From a virus: a stretch of 20,816 bases of DNA. The position numbers and the translations under genes were made by a program. The DNA lies in the IMG/VR virus record IMGVR_UViG_3300034062_002820, positions 1 through 20,816 of that record. The stretch is one strand, 5' to 3'. The first letter of the stretch is position 1. The number at the start of each line of letters is the position of its first letter. The notes beneath the pieces are model-generated. The model had not been told where the DNA came from. It did not search any database and saw nothing but the letters and a program-made list of their open reading frames with translations. Shown one piece after another: positions 1 to 6,182 of this stretch.

Positions 1-953
1 AGCGGGATGGGCAGCAGCCCCTTGTTCCTAGCACCGATGCCGATGAACCGCTCGACACGCGACTCCTCGATGGTGGACTTAGTACCCAGACGCACCGCGC
101 AAAGGTGTTGCACGACGGGGTTATCGTGTTCCGATAACTCGATGAAACCTTCATCGTTCTTAGCAAGAGCATAGGTCTCCTTACCCGTGGTCAGGCTCGT
201 CTTCATGGGCGGCTCGATACCGAACGAGCGCAGCACCTCAGCGAACTGCGGGTTGCTTGCCAACTTGGCGCGGACCTCCTCCTCTGTACCGACCTTCAGC
301 ACATCCATGAGGCTACGCAAGAGCGTGGCCTTTTCATGCCTGATCTCATCTAAGCGGTCTACGAGCAGCGCGTCGTTGATACGCAGCACGGGTTGAGTGT
401 ACATACGCAGCGTCATGTCGATCAGGTCAAGCTCGTTCGACGGGAAGCCCTCGTCCAGAAGCGCAGCAAACAACTTGAAGGTCAGCTCCACGTCGTTGAT
501 GCAGTATGCACCGTAACGCGCCAAGTCTTCTGGCGTGAAGTCCTTGCGGTACTTGCCCAGAGCGTTGATGACCTCAGTACCCTTCTCGCCTAGCCGATAC
601 CGCTCAGCCAGAGCCTTGAGAGAGCCACCCGCATCCACGCCATGAATGGCACGGGCCATGCACAGCGTATCGAAATACTTAGCCGGGACGATGCCGAACG
701 TGAACGCCAAGATAGCCCCATCAAAGAGCATGTTATGGCAGAGCAGTGCGCTGTTCGCCCAGTCGATCTTGTCGAGATACGCCTTGACCTCGGCCTTGGT
801 ACCGCTGAACCACTCAGGCTCACCATCGTCAATCTTTACGCCGACACCGATGACCTCAAAGCGAGGGTCACGGATGTACTCCTCCGTTGTCATGCGAGAC
901 AGGGAGTAGTCCTTGTCGTAGAACGTCTCGAAATCAAGTGTAACGAAACTCAT
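1..953 (-). CDS. DNA polymerase family A, N-terminal part with 3'-5' proofreading exonuclease (runs off the window)
   Basis: This is the amino-terminal 317 residues of a phage DNA polymerase I-like replicase, truncated by the window edge at base 1. It starts with ATG at 951-953 (MSFVTLDFETFYDKDYSLS). A DnaQ-type exonuclease domain is visible: motif I is LDFETF near residue 6, motif II is CHNMLFDGAIL around residue 80, and motif III is YCINDVELT around residue 140. All acidic catalytic positions look intact, so proofreading is probably active. The last visible part (KETYALAKND, then RLGTKSTIEESR) is typical of the segment just before the polymerase palm in phage family A enzymes; the polymerase motifs themselves lie outside. 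The start overlaps the upstream stop as ATGA, which suggests translational coupling. Role (family knowledge): replication of the phage genome. Family assignment is firm. Confidence 0.92.
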   Translation of the reverse strand, partial: MSFVTLDFETFYDKDYSLSRMTTEEYIRDPRFEVIGVGVKIDDGEPEWFSGTKAEVKAYLDKIDWANSALLCHNMLFDGAILAFTFGIVPAKYFDTLCMARAIHGVDAGGSLKALAERYRLGEKGTEVINALGKYRKDFTPEDLARYGAYCINDVELTFKLFAALLDEGFPSNELDLIDMTLRMYTQPVLRINDALLVDRLDEIRHEKATLLRSLMDVLKVGTEEEVRAKLASNPQFAEVLRSFGIEPPMKTSLTTGKETYALAKNDEGFIELSEHDNPVVQHLCAVRLGTKSTIEESRVERFIGIGARNKGLLPIP

Positions 954-1162
954 AGCACCACCTCCTCAAATTTACCAAACCAAGATGAATCATCGTGAGT
1001 CCACCGCACAGATACAGTCTGCCCTGATTCCTTCACAGCCCCGGCGAGAGCCGTACCACAATGCCCACAGATGACCCTCCACCCGATGATGCGATACCGT
1101 TCCTCAAGCGCAGCGGCATTCGACGCAAAGTCATCGAGGAAGATTTTGTGCTTGCAGGTCAC
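950..1162 (-). CDS. Small hypothetical protein with CxxC motif (70 aa)
   Basis: I do not recognise a named family. I chose the GTG at 1160-1162 because it overlaps the upstream stop as GTGA and has AGGA seven bases before it. A longer GTG start at 1183 would add seven residues and overlap the upstream gene by 25 bases. The protein begins MTCKHKIFLDDFASN and contains ICGHCGTALAG near residues 37-47. Cys3, His5 and the CGHC pair could form a small zinc site, though a complete set of four ligands is not certain. The C-terminus is acidic and aromatic (WTHDDSSWFGKFEEVVL). Its TGA overlaps the DNA polymerase ATG, so it is co-translated with the polymerase. A replication-linked accessory role is only suggested by position. 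Confidence 0.7.
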   Translation of the reverse strand: MTCKHKIFLDDFASNAAALEERYRIIGWRVICGHCGTALAGAVKESGQTVSVRWTHDDSSWFGKFEEVVL

Positions 1163-1332
1163 GGCTTGATCCTGTTTATCCACTTCCCATCAATCACTAT
1201 GTAGCCTCGGGCTATCAGTCCTTCTACGGTCCTGCACCCGATACCTTTTAACTTGTGCATACGGAACGATTCAGGGTTGGCGAACACCCGCTTGCACTCA
1301 GCGCACCTTCTTACCTTTTTTGGGACTACCAT
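1159..1332 (-). CDS. Zinc-finger-like mini-protein (57 aa)
   Basis: This small gene starts with ATG at 1330-1332, preceded by a strong GGAGGTG eight bases upstream region (GGAGGTGAAAAATG), and ends TGA at 1159-1161. The product begins MVVPKKVRRCAECKRVFANP and continues with ESFRMHKLKGIGCRTVEGL. Cys-x2-Cys (RCAECKRVF), then His in FRMHK and Cys in GIGC, are arranged like a single zinc finger followed by a short helix. It overlaps the 3' end of the gene upstream by 35 bases and the gene downstream by the GTGA tetranucleotide, which supports real translation. Nucleic acid binding is the likely activity, by analogy with small phage zinc proteins; the target is unknown. Confidence 0.75.
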   Translation of the reverse strand: MVVPKKVRRCAECKRVFANPESFRMHKLKGIGCRTVEGLIARGYIVIDGKWINRIKP

Positions 1333-1591
1333 TTTTCACCTCCACTTCCATTCGCTTTCTCCACCCTGCATCCCACGCAAACTCCCATGCAATGCACCAC
1401 AGTTCGTAGTAGCACCCGCCAAGCGGGAATCTGAGTCCGCGTTCGTCTTTCGGGAACCCGTGTCTGCTCAGGTTTTTACCGTCCGGACTACGTATAAATC
1501 TGTCCCACGCCTTTTCCCGGTCAAGGTCGGCTATCGGGTATCGGACGCAATCCTCAACGGACTTTGCTTTGAGCCTTACTGCCTTTGCCAT
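1298..1591 (-). CDS. Hypothetical protein (97 aa)
   Basis: Function not recognised. The start is ATG at 1589-1591, with GGAG seven bases upstream (GGAGTTGGAAAATG). The protein starts MAKAVRLKAKSVEDCVRYPI, has a tryptophan- and aromatic-rich centre (GCYYELWCIAWEFAWDAGWR) and ends in a very basic tail (KNGSPKKGKKVR). The composition suggests a compact soluble domain with a basic tail that could contact nucleic acid, but no motif proves that. The gene overlaps its upstream neighbour by 38 bases and contains the start and ribosome binding site of the zinc-finger mini-protein in its last 35 bases, so the three are packed as one translation unit. Confidence 0.72.
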   Translation of the reverse strand: MAKAVRLKAKSVEDCVRYPIADLDREKAWDRFIRSPDGKNLSRHGFPKDERGLRFPLGGCYYELWCIAWEFAWDAGWRKRMEVEVKNGSPKKGKKVR

Positions 1592-1754
1592 TTTCCAACT
1601 CCTTCACTCGTCTACGTAAATAAACAATCTCATCACGGCACGCCCAAAGCACGCTGCCTACCGTCAGGAACTTGAACTCGGTCGTAGTCCCTGTGTTGTT
1701 GACCTCACCCGGCAACTCCCGGATCAGGTCGAGTATGTCTTCTTCTGTACCCAC
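1554..1754 (-). CDS. Small hypothetical protein with C-terminal helix (66 aa)
   Basis: Not recognised. The preferred start is GTG at 1752-1754, because AGGAG lies seven bases upstream, just at the stop of the preceding gene; a longer reading frame to 1796 has no comparable site and would overlap that gene. The product begins MGTEEDILDLIREL and ends with a charged helix (RDEIVYLRRRVKELENGKGS) that looks like a short coiled coil, suggesting dimerisation. The basic tail KAQSKVR overlaps the next gene. It sits in a run of small tightly spaced minus-strand genes upstream of DNA polymerase. Confidence 0.68.
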   Translation of the reverse strand: MGTEEDILDLIRELPGEVNNTGTTTEFKFLTVGSVLWACRDEIVYLRRRVKELENGKGSKAQSKVR

Positions 1755-1755
1755 A

Positions 1756-1998
1756 TCACTGCTCCTTCGGCAACATGAATATCGGCGTGTACTCACCGAC
1801 GTAAGACCCGACCACGTTGTACTCCATCCACTCGATAGCCTCCTCGTGGGTCATGTCCTCACGCAGGATAAGTATCTCCACGCACTTGTCGTAGTCATAG
1901 ATGGCAATCAGTTTTGTATGCTGCCACCCAAGCCCGATGAGCGCGTCCTCAAAGCCATCGGCGTACAGCGTGTTCGGGTCAAGTGGTTCGTCGGTCAT
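1756..1998 (-). CDS. Conserved phage hypothetical protein (80 aa)
   Basis: The protein reads MTDEPLDPNTLYADGFEDAL at the start, then IAIYDYDKCVEILI and MTHEEAIEWMEYNVVGSYVG before ending TPIFMLPKEQ. I recognise this pattern (DGFEDA, YDYDKC, EEAIEW, NVVGxYVGExTP) as a widespread small protein of phages and their hosts without an established function. It is acidic and has no membrane segment or signal peptide. The ATG at 1996-1998 overlaps the upstream stop as ATGA. Its own stop lies one base from the GTG of the next gene, and its last codons (AAGGAGCAG) supply that gene's ribosome binding site. Confidence is high for coding, none for function. Confidence 0.85.
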   Translation of the reverse strand: MTDEPLDPNTLYADGFEDALIGLGWQHTKLIAIYDYDKCVEILILREDMTHEEAIEWMEYNVVGSYVGEYTPIFMLPKEQ

Positions 1999-2225
1999 GA
2001 TTTGTTTTCCTCACCCCTTGCACGGATAGCCTCTACAGTTCGTTGAGCAGAATTATCAGACTCGCACAAACCATAAACAATTTTGCAGCAAGCCTCGCGC
2101 TCATGGGCGGCAACGAGGGCGGCAAACTTCTCAAAGCAATGCTCTGGCATATCGTAGACAGAGAAATCGCCGTCAAAAAAAGCCCCTGCCTCTTGCGCCA
2201 TCCGTATCACATCATCGCGGTTCAT
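1995..2225 (-). CDS. Hypothetical protein, tandem paralogue 2 (76 aa)
   Basis: The protein begins MNRDDVIRMAQEAGAFFDGD and has a central helix CFEKFAALVAAHEREACCKI, ending with AIRARGEENKS. The pattern (RDDVIRMAQEAG, FAALVAAHEREAC, AIRARG) is common in small phage proteins of unknown role. It is clearly related to the adjacent upstream gene (2222-2488): the helix FAALVA-HEREAC and the AIRARG tail are shared, and the underlying DNA is nearly identical around 2092-2124 versus 2352-2384. The start ATG sits in the junction GGTGCCGCGATGAA, which is also found at the start of the paralogue. The stop overlaps the next ATG as ATGA. Helical, soluble, no known domain. Confidence 0.82.
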   Translation of the reverse strand: MNRDDVIRMAQEAGAFFDGDFSVYDMPEHCFEKFAALVAAHEREACCKIVYGLCESDNSAQRTVEAIRARGEENKS

Positions 2226-2488
2226 CGCGGCACCCCCCGCGCACGGATGGTATCGGCGCAGTCTTTGGCTGTTGCCTCCATGTATGGAGCGTGTTTTCCG
2301 CCAACTTTTGTAAACGGGTCTTTTGAGACACCATCACACACCCGCGCACACGCCTCGCGCTCATGGTCGGCAACGAGGGCGGCGAAATGTTGGAAGATGT
2401 CAACAAACCCTTCGTAATTCTTCGGGGTCGGATTGTTCTCTTTCGCTCCAACTTCTTGCATCCATCGAATCACATCCTCGCGCTTCAT
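2222..2488 (-). CDS. Hypothetical protein, tandem paralogue 1 (88 aa)
   Basis: This is the upstream copy of the tandem pair. It begins MKREDVIRWMQEVGAKENNP, contains HFAALVADHEREACARVCDG and ends with DTIRARGVPR. Compared with its neighbour it has an insertion after the EREAC helix (DPFTKVGGKHAPYMEATAKD). The C-terminal VPR and stop are encoded by GTGCCGCGATGA, a junction that also ends the gene at 2485. The ATG at 2486-2488 overlaps the upstream stop by four bases, and AGGAGGTG precedes it. Role unknown; conservation of both copies argues against simple decay. Confidence 0.82.
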   Translation of the reverse strand: MKREDVIRWMQEVGAKENNPTPKNYEGFVDIFQHFAALVADHEREACARVCDGVSKDPFTKVGGKHAPYMEATAKDCADTIRARGVPR

Positions 2489-2805
2489 CGCGGCACCTCC
2501 TGCAAGAGTTCTCTGATGACCTCATCAACGCGGTTGACCTTCCACGGGTCTTGAGGCGGGTCGGTCAGCAGCATCCTGCCGTGCGAGTTCAGCGCCAACT
2601 TCAACGCATCCCGCAGCCGCTCGTTGTCGGCCTTCAGCCGCTCGGCATCCCGCCGCAGGGTTTCGATGTCCTCGCTCGGCGCGGCGAGGTGGGCGCGGAG
2701 TTTGATTGCCAACTGCGACATCCTCACCCCGCCAGCGAAAGTCCTCTGCGCGGCGTCGTGCGTCAACACATCAAGGCACTCGGTCAGCAATTCACGGTCG
2801 CTCAC
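2485..2805 (-). CDS. Coiled-coil hypothetical protein (106 aa)
   Basis: GTG at 2803-2805 is used as the start, with GGAGGTG five bases before it. The protein begins MSDRELLTECLDVLTHDAAQ and has a clear coiled coil (ETLRRDAERLKADNERLRDA, roughly residues 49-68) with regular leucines. The tail is DEVIRELLQEVPR. It probably dimerises through this helix. Similar leucine-zipper-like small proteins are frequent in phage accessory regions, and another occurs here at 11280-11690 with the shared theme ENERLREALK. No enzymatic motif is present. The stop overlaps the next ATG (CGATGA). Confidence 0.78.
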   Translation of the reverse strand: MSDRELLTECLDVLTHDAAQRTFAGGVRMSQLAIKLRAHLAAPSEDIETLRRDAERLKADNERLRDALKLALNSHGRMLLTDPPQDPWKVNRVDEVIRELLQEVPR

Positions 2806-2816
2806 GGCTGCACCTC

Positions 2817-3020
2817 CTAATCCCGAATGATTCGTTTCGCGCCGAGTTTTTTTCCCGGTAGTGGCTGTACCAAATAACCCACGGGAATTTCCGCAGGGAT
2901 AAAGCCCTTCATAAGGTGCAAGGCATGGATCTCTGCCCCGCCCATTTCATCCGCAAGTAATACAGCCTCCTCTCTGGTGGCCTTGATGAATGTGACAAAA
3001 TCTACAATTTTAGTTTCCAT
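2817..3020 (-). CDS. Small hypothetical protein (67 aa)
   Basis: Not recognised. The product begins METKIVDFVTFIKATREEAV and ends PLPGKKLGAKRIIRD, a basic tail. The ATG at 3018-3020 has GGAG nine bases upstream (GGAGATAAGACATG), placed over the stop of the preceding gene. Predicted soluble, with a first half that looks helical and a second half with short hydrophobic strands (EIPVGYLVQPLPG). It lies between a membrane-anchored coiled-coil protein and a soluble coiled-coil protein in the same operon. Confidence 0.72.
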   Translation of the reverse strand: METKIVDFVTFIKATREEAVLLADEMGGAEIHALHLMKGFIPAEIPVGYLVQPLPGKKLGAKRIIRD

Positions 3021-3023
3021 GTC

Positions 3024-3263
3024 TTATCTCCACTGCGTCACGGCAAACAAAAACCCAACGACGGACATAAGCAGCACCGCTCCAAGTATGACGCTCAGAG
3101 TATCAATCGTGCCGTCGGCTTCCGCCAGTTTGTCTTTCAGGACAATGATTTCTTTGTCCTTGAGGAACAGCGAGTTCTTGTGTAGCGAGTTCTCCCGCAG
3201 CAGCTCCCGTATCTCTTGGTTCAGCCTGTCCTTGCTGTACTCAGGCTTTCTTTCGTTATCCAT
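3024..3263 (-). CDS. Coiled-coil protein with C-terminal membrane anchor (79 aa)
   Basis: The first ~50 residues are highly charged and helical (DRLNQEIRELLRENSLHKN, then LKDKEIIVLKDKLAEADG). They are followed by one hydrophobic segment of about 20 residues (near 55-75, LSVILGAVLLMSVVGFLF) and a four-residue tail ending TQWR. This topology suggests a tail-anchored membrane protein exposing a coiled coil to the cytoplasm, or the reverse. Its early-operon location argues against a late lysis role, although a spanin- or holin-like function cannot be excluded. The ATG at 3261-3263 has GGAGGTGGGAC directly upstream; the gene overlaps its upstream neighbour by eight bases. Confidence 0.75.
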   Translation of the reverse strand: MDNERKPEYSKDRLNQEIRELLRENSLHKNSLFLKDKEIIVLKDKLAEADGTIDTLSVILGAVLLMSVVGFLFAVTQWR

Positions 3264-3519
3264 GTCCCACCTCCTTCTTCACTTGTTCGCGGACAAGCAC
3301 GAGCAGCTTACACAGTACATGCGTCTGCGGTTTGTCTTTACCTGCACGCAAGAGCGAGTCGAACTCAGTCGCGTACATATCAATGATGTCCCACCGCAGC
3401 ACCTCCAACTGACCGTCGTCGCCGATCTTGGCCCACACCGTCTCGGGGTTCGCTATAACCTTTGTATGTTCCTGCGGGATGATGAGATACGCCTCATCGT
3501 CATCTTTGATCTCACTCAT
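3256..3519 (-). CDS. Hypothetical protein (87 aa)
   Basis: Not recognised. It begins MSEIKDDDEAYLIIPQEHTK, includes ETVWAKIGDDGQLEVLRWD in the middle and ends LVLVREQVKKEVGHG. The N-terminal half is acidic with probable beta strands, and the C-terminal half is a helix. The ATG at 3517-3519 is preceded by AGAGGTG six bases upstream, inside the last codons of the glycosyltransferase gene, with an eight-base overlap. It is co-expressed with the glycosyltransferase module, but nothing in its sequence shows an enzymatic role. Confidence 0.74.
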   Translation of the reverse strand: MSEIKDDDEAYLIIPQEHTKVIANPETVWAKIGDDGQLEVLRWDIIDMYATEFDSLLRAGKDKPQTHVLCKLLVLVREQVKKEVGHG

Positions 3520-4189
3520 AGGTCACCTCTTTGGCTATGTTCATCCACTCTTTACCGTATTCAACTTCAGTCCAGTCCTTGAACCACGGCCCACCTCGCG
3601 TGAAGTGCACCGCTTGCGGGTTCGGGCAGTCATCCTTGGTGTGCCACCCTTCTAAGTAGTTGTAAGCAACCGGCAGGTTACCGATGCATGCGTCCCACAA
3701 GAACCTGAATTGATGTAAGTACATACCAGACTCACGGTTCACGACCTCGGGGGTCAGTGCCTTCACGTGCAGGTGCTCACAGTTCCACAGGATCATGCTC
3801 GACCAATTCTTGCGCGGATACAGGTGCTGAAACTTGCCGTCCATCTTGGTGGCTTCCTTCGGCTTGTAGTCATGCTTGACCACAACTGCACCATAGTACG
3901 GGTTCATGTAGTCCTGCAGCGCAGCGACATCACCTCGCCACAAGAAGTCGCAGTCCATGAACACCGCCCACCCTTTGTACCCTGCAAGATGTGGCACCAA
4001 GAAGCGTGTGAAGGAGAACTCCGTGGACGAAAGCGGGTCATGCTCACGCCAGTACAAGTTCTTTTCACGCATCTCCTGCTGCTTGATGGGTTGGATATCG
4101 AGCGGCACAGACGTGTGCTTCTCCAACGACCGCTTGCAAGCACGATACGCAACGTCCTCGCGGCTATCCCAACCAATAAAGATTTTCAT
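3512..4189 (-). CDS. Glycosyltransferase, GT8-like (225 aa)
   Basis: A compact GT-A fold glycosyltransferase. It starts MKIFIGWDSREDVAYRACKR, the first Rossmann-like strand and nucleotide-sugar-binding helix seen in GT8-like proteins. The metal/nucleotide DxD motif is FMDCDFLWRG (Asp79 and Asp81). Further downstream are KNWSSMILWNC (residues about 130-140), NYLEGWH and AVHFTRGGPWF, which match acceptor and donor-site elements of phage and bacterial relatives. The preferred start is the ATG at 4187-4189, which shares one base with the upstream stop (TGATG) and has GAGGTG before it; the adjoining GTG at 4192 is an alternative. It directly follows a large TPR-glycosyltransferase fusion. Likely role: transferring a sugar to a host surface glycan, a phage structural protein or modified DNA. 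The acceptor is unknown. Confidence 0.9.
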   Translation of the reverse strand: MKIFIGWDSREDVAYRACKRSLEKHTSVPLDIQPIKQQEMREKNLYWREHDPLSSTEFSFTRFLVPHLAGYKGWAVFMDCDFLWRGDVAALQDYMNPYYGAVVVKHDYKPKEATKMDGKFQHLYPRKNWSSMILWNCEHLHVKALTPEVVNRESGMYLHQFRFLWDACIGNLPVAYNYLEGWHTKDDCPNPQAVHFTRGGPWFKDWTEVEYGKEWMNIAKEVTYE

Positions 4190-6057
4190 CACGACACCTC
4201 GAATAGTTGCTTACGCGTTGCACCCTTGTAGTGCAGTATCTTCGCATCGTCGGTCTTGTGTTCGGGCAGACATCCGTAGATGGACTCAGGGAACGTCGCC
4301 ACTTCGTTCGACTCAGCATAGACACGCAGAGCCTCTTGGTCGCCGTACCACTTGCGGTACTTCGGGTCGAGCGTATCGTAAACCGCTAACAAGTCTTCCC
4401 AGAACTTCGGGCCATCAGTCACCAAAGCACAGAAGACATACGGATACACTTGATCCATCGTCTTTCCCTTGTGCTCGTCAAAGACCAACCCGCGCAACTC
4501 TGTGTTGAATCCACCGTCACAGTTGAACGACCTACGACAAACGGCAACCTCGGCATCGGCAAGCATCATCGCGGGGTCTATCTCGCCCTGCACAAGCATG
4601 TCCGTGTCCAAAAATATCGTCGGACCTTCCATCGCCAACCTAGCGTAAGCCTTGATCCGACCGTGGATTAGCTCGTCCCGGTCTATCTCAATCTCAAACC
4701 TGTCCGACACCCCCATGACATCCGGTGTATCTGTATCTGTACACATGACGATGTACGCATTGGGGTTGTATCGCAGGACAGACTTGACCATCTTCTGCGG
4801 ATGAGAGATGTCATCACCCACATGGAAAAACGCCACGACCGGCGGGTCTACATAACCTCGACGGTGCATCACATACTCTAGTGCATCCTTAACCTGCTGC
4901 AACTGCAAATCCCACGGCGCGTTCATGTTCTCGCGCTGATATATCCGTACACCGGGGTACCATAGACTATGATTACCCGCACGGTTGTTCCAATACCACA
5001 GTTTGTTGGCATCAAGCAGCAAGACCTCCTTGCCCATCGCCCCTGCCAGATGCACCGTGGCGCAAGATGGCGAGATGATGACGTTACATATCTCCATGAG
5101 CGCAGCGACGTTCTCCAAGTCAAAGAACGTATCGATATGTGTGGTGATGAGGCTCGGGTGAAAGTCCCGCCCCTCCTCTTGCGCCTGACCGTACTGCAGG
5201 TTGATGAACTTGACCCCCGGCTCATCGAGGATGTGCTTGAAGTCAGCCAAGGGGACAGACTTGTGTGGCCCGATGACAGGAGCGGTGCTCGTCCAAGACA
5301 GTCCAACAATAACATCGTCTTCCTTCAACCCGTACTCTTTACGCAGCCTCGCCACGCGCTCAGGGTCAGCCTCGACGTAGGAATGCCCCCATGTGTAAGT
5401 CGAGATGTCCCCAACTGAGTCGATGAAGTATTTACCCAGTGAGGCTATGGGGATGTGCGAGTCATGCTCGGACATCTTTACACGAGAGTTGTGCGTCAAG
5501 AACTTGACGTTGTCGGCTTTGCACCCCCGCTGCAACAGGTTCGTCAGGCGCAGGTCCACCATGACCGTGACCTCATCTACCTCCTTGGCAAGAGCCTCGA
5601 TGAGCGATGCGTAGAGCAGTTGGTCCCCGATGCCTTGTTCACACCAGATGAGCGGTCGTTTCAAGCCCTTGCCACGCTCCCACTGCGGGTGCTTGGTGTG
5701 CAGCTTCGGAGACTTGAATGTCTTGCTCTGCCACCGTCGCTCGTAGCCTTCCCAACCCTTCTTGAAGTCACCCATCTGCAGCGAGAGCAGACCCATCGTC
5801 CACGCCGCATCTGCGTTGTTCGGCTCAAGTTGAGTAGCGATTTCAAAGTGCTGCCGTGCCGACTGCCAACGGTGCATCTCCCAGTGGCAACGACCGATCT
5901 GTAACTCAGCCGCTGTGAAGACTGGCAGTGCATTGTGGATGTTGTTAAGCAGCCCGATGGCCTCGTCATACCGACCTGTGTTGGCGGCATCGAGTCCTCG
6001 TTTGTACAGGTCCTGAGCAAACTCAGGTAGCGTGCGTTGTTTCGTTTCTTCGCTCAC
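4189..6057 (-). CDS. TPR plus double glycosyltransferase fusion protein (622 aa)
   Basis: The start is GTG at 6055-6057: GAGGGGGG lies eight bases upstream, and the codon overlaps the stop of a 42-residue gene as GTGA. A TTG start at 6102 would be longer but lacks such a site. Domain order: tetratricopeptide repeats at about residues 10-110 (GLDAANTGRYDEAIGLLNN, then ARQHFEIATQLEPNNADAAW). Next is a GT-B-like heptosyltransferase/GT41-type domain at about 135-400 (LIWCEQGIGDQLLYASLIEA, SPSCATVHLAGAMGKEVLLL). Last is a GT-A domain from about 430 to the end, with FLDTDMLVQGE (DTD at 484-486) and a later CDGGFNTELRG. Two catalytic folds plus a TPR docking platform in one chain suggests processive or coupled sugar transfer. 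The next gene is a second GT-A enzyme, and a methyltransferase lies upstream. Confidence 0.9.
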   Translation of the reverse strand: MSEETKQRTLPEFAQDLYKRGLDAANTGRYDEAIGLLNNIHNALPVFTAAELQIGRCHWEMHRWQSARQHFEIATQLEPNNADAAWTMGLLSLQMGDFKKGWEGYERRWQSKTFKSPKLHTKHPQWERGKGLKRPLIWCEQGIGDQLLYASLIEALAKEVDEVTVMVDLRLTNLLQRGCKADNVKFLTHNSRVKMSEHDSHIPIASLGKYFIDSVGDISTYTWGHSYVEADPERVARLRKEYGLKEDDVIVGLSWTSTAPVIGPHKSVPLADFKHILDEPGVKFINLQYGQAQEEGRDFHPSLITTHIDTFFDLENVAALMEICNVIISPSCATVHLAGAMGKEVLLLDANKLWYWNNRAGNHSLWYPGVRIYQRENMNAPWDLQLQQVKDALEYVMHRRGYVDPPVVAFFHVGDDISHPQKMVKSVLRYNPNAYIVMCTDTDTPDVMGVSDRFEIEIDRDELIHGRIKAYARLAMEGPTIFLDTDMLVQGEIDPAMMLADAEVAVCRRSFNCDGGFNTELRGLVFDEHKGKTMDQVYPYVFCALVTDGPKFWEDLLAVYDTLDPKYRKWYGDQEALRVYAESNEVATFPESIYGCLPEHKTDDAKILHYKGATRKQLFEVS

Positions 6058-6182
6058 CAATAGTTCCCCCCTCGTCCGATACTGCCCCGACTGCACCGCC
6101 AATTAGGTGGCGGCACCCTGCGCCATGCGTAGTGAGCCTCGTACTCACGACGCTTCCACCAGTCGATCAATGCACGGATCAT
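6054..6182 (-). CDS. Mini-protein of 42 residues inside the glycosyltransferase operon
   Basis: This short frame is supported by its junctions. Its ATG (6180-6182) overlaps the methyltransferase stop as ATGA, and its TGA (6054-6056) overlaps the GTG start of the TPR-glycosyltransferase as GTGA. The product begins MIRALIDWWKRREYEAHYAW, followed by a basic Pro/Gly/Arg segment (RRVPPPNWRCSRGS) and ends GGNYW. The amphipathic start with WW and many arginines suggests membrane-surface or nucleic-acid association, but this is inference. It may mainly serve to couple translation of the two enzymes. Similarity of its first residues (MIR) to the methyltransferase start (MIRP) is probably chance. Confidence 0.65.
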   Translation of the reverse strand: MIRALIDWWKRREYEAHYAWRRVPPPNWRCSRGSIGRGGNYW

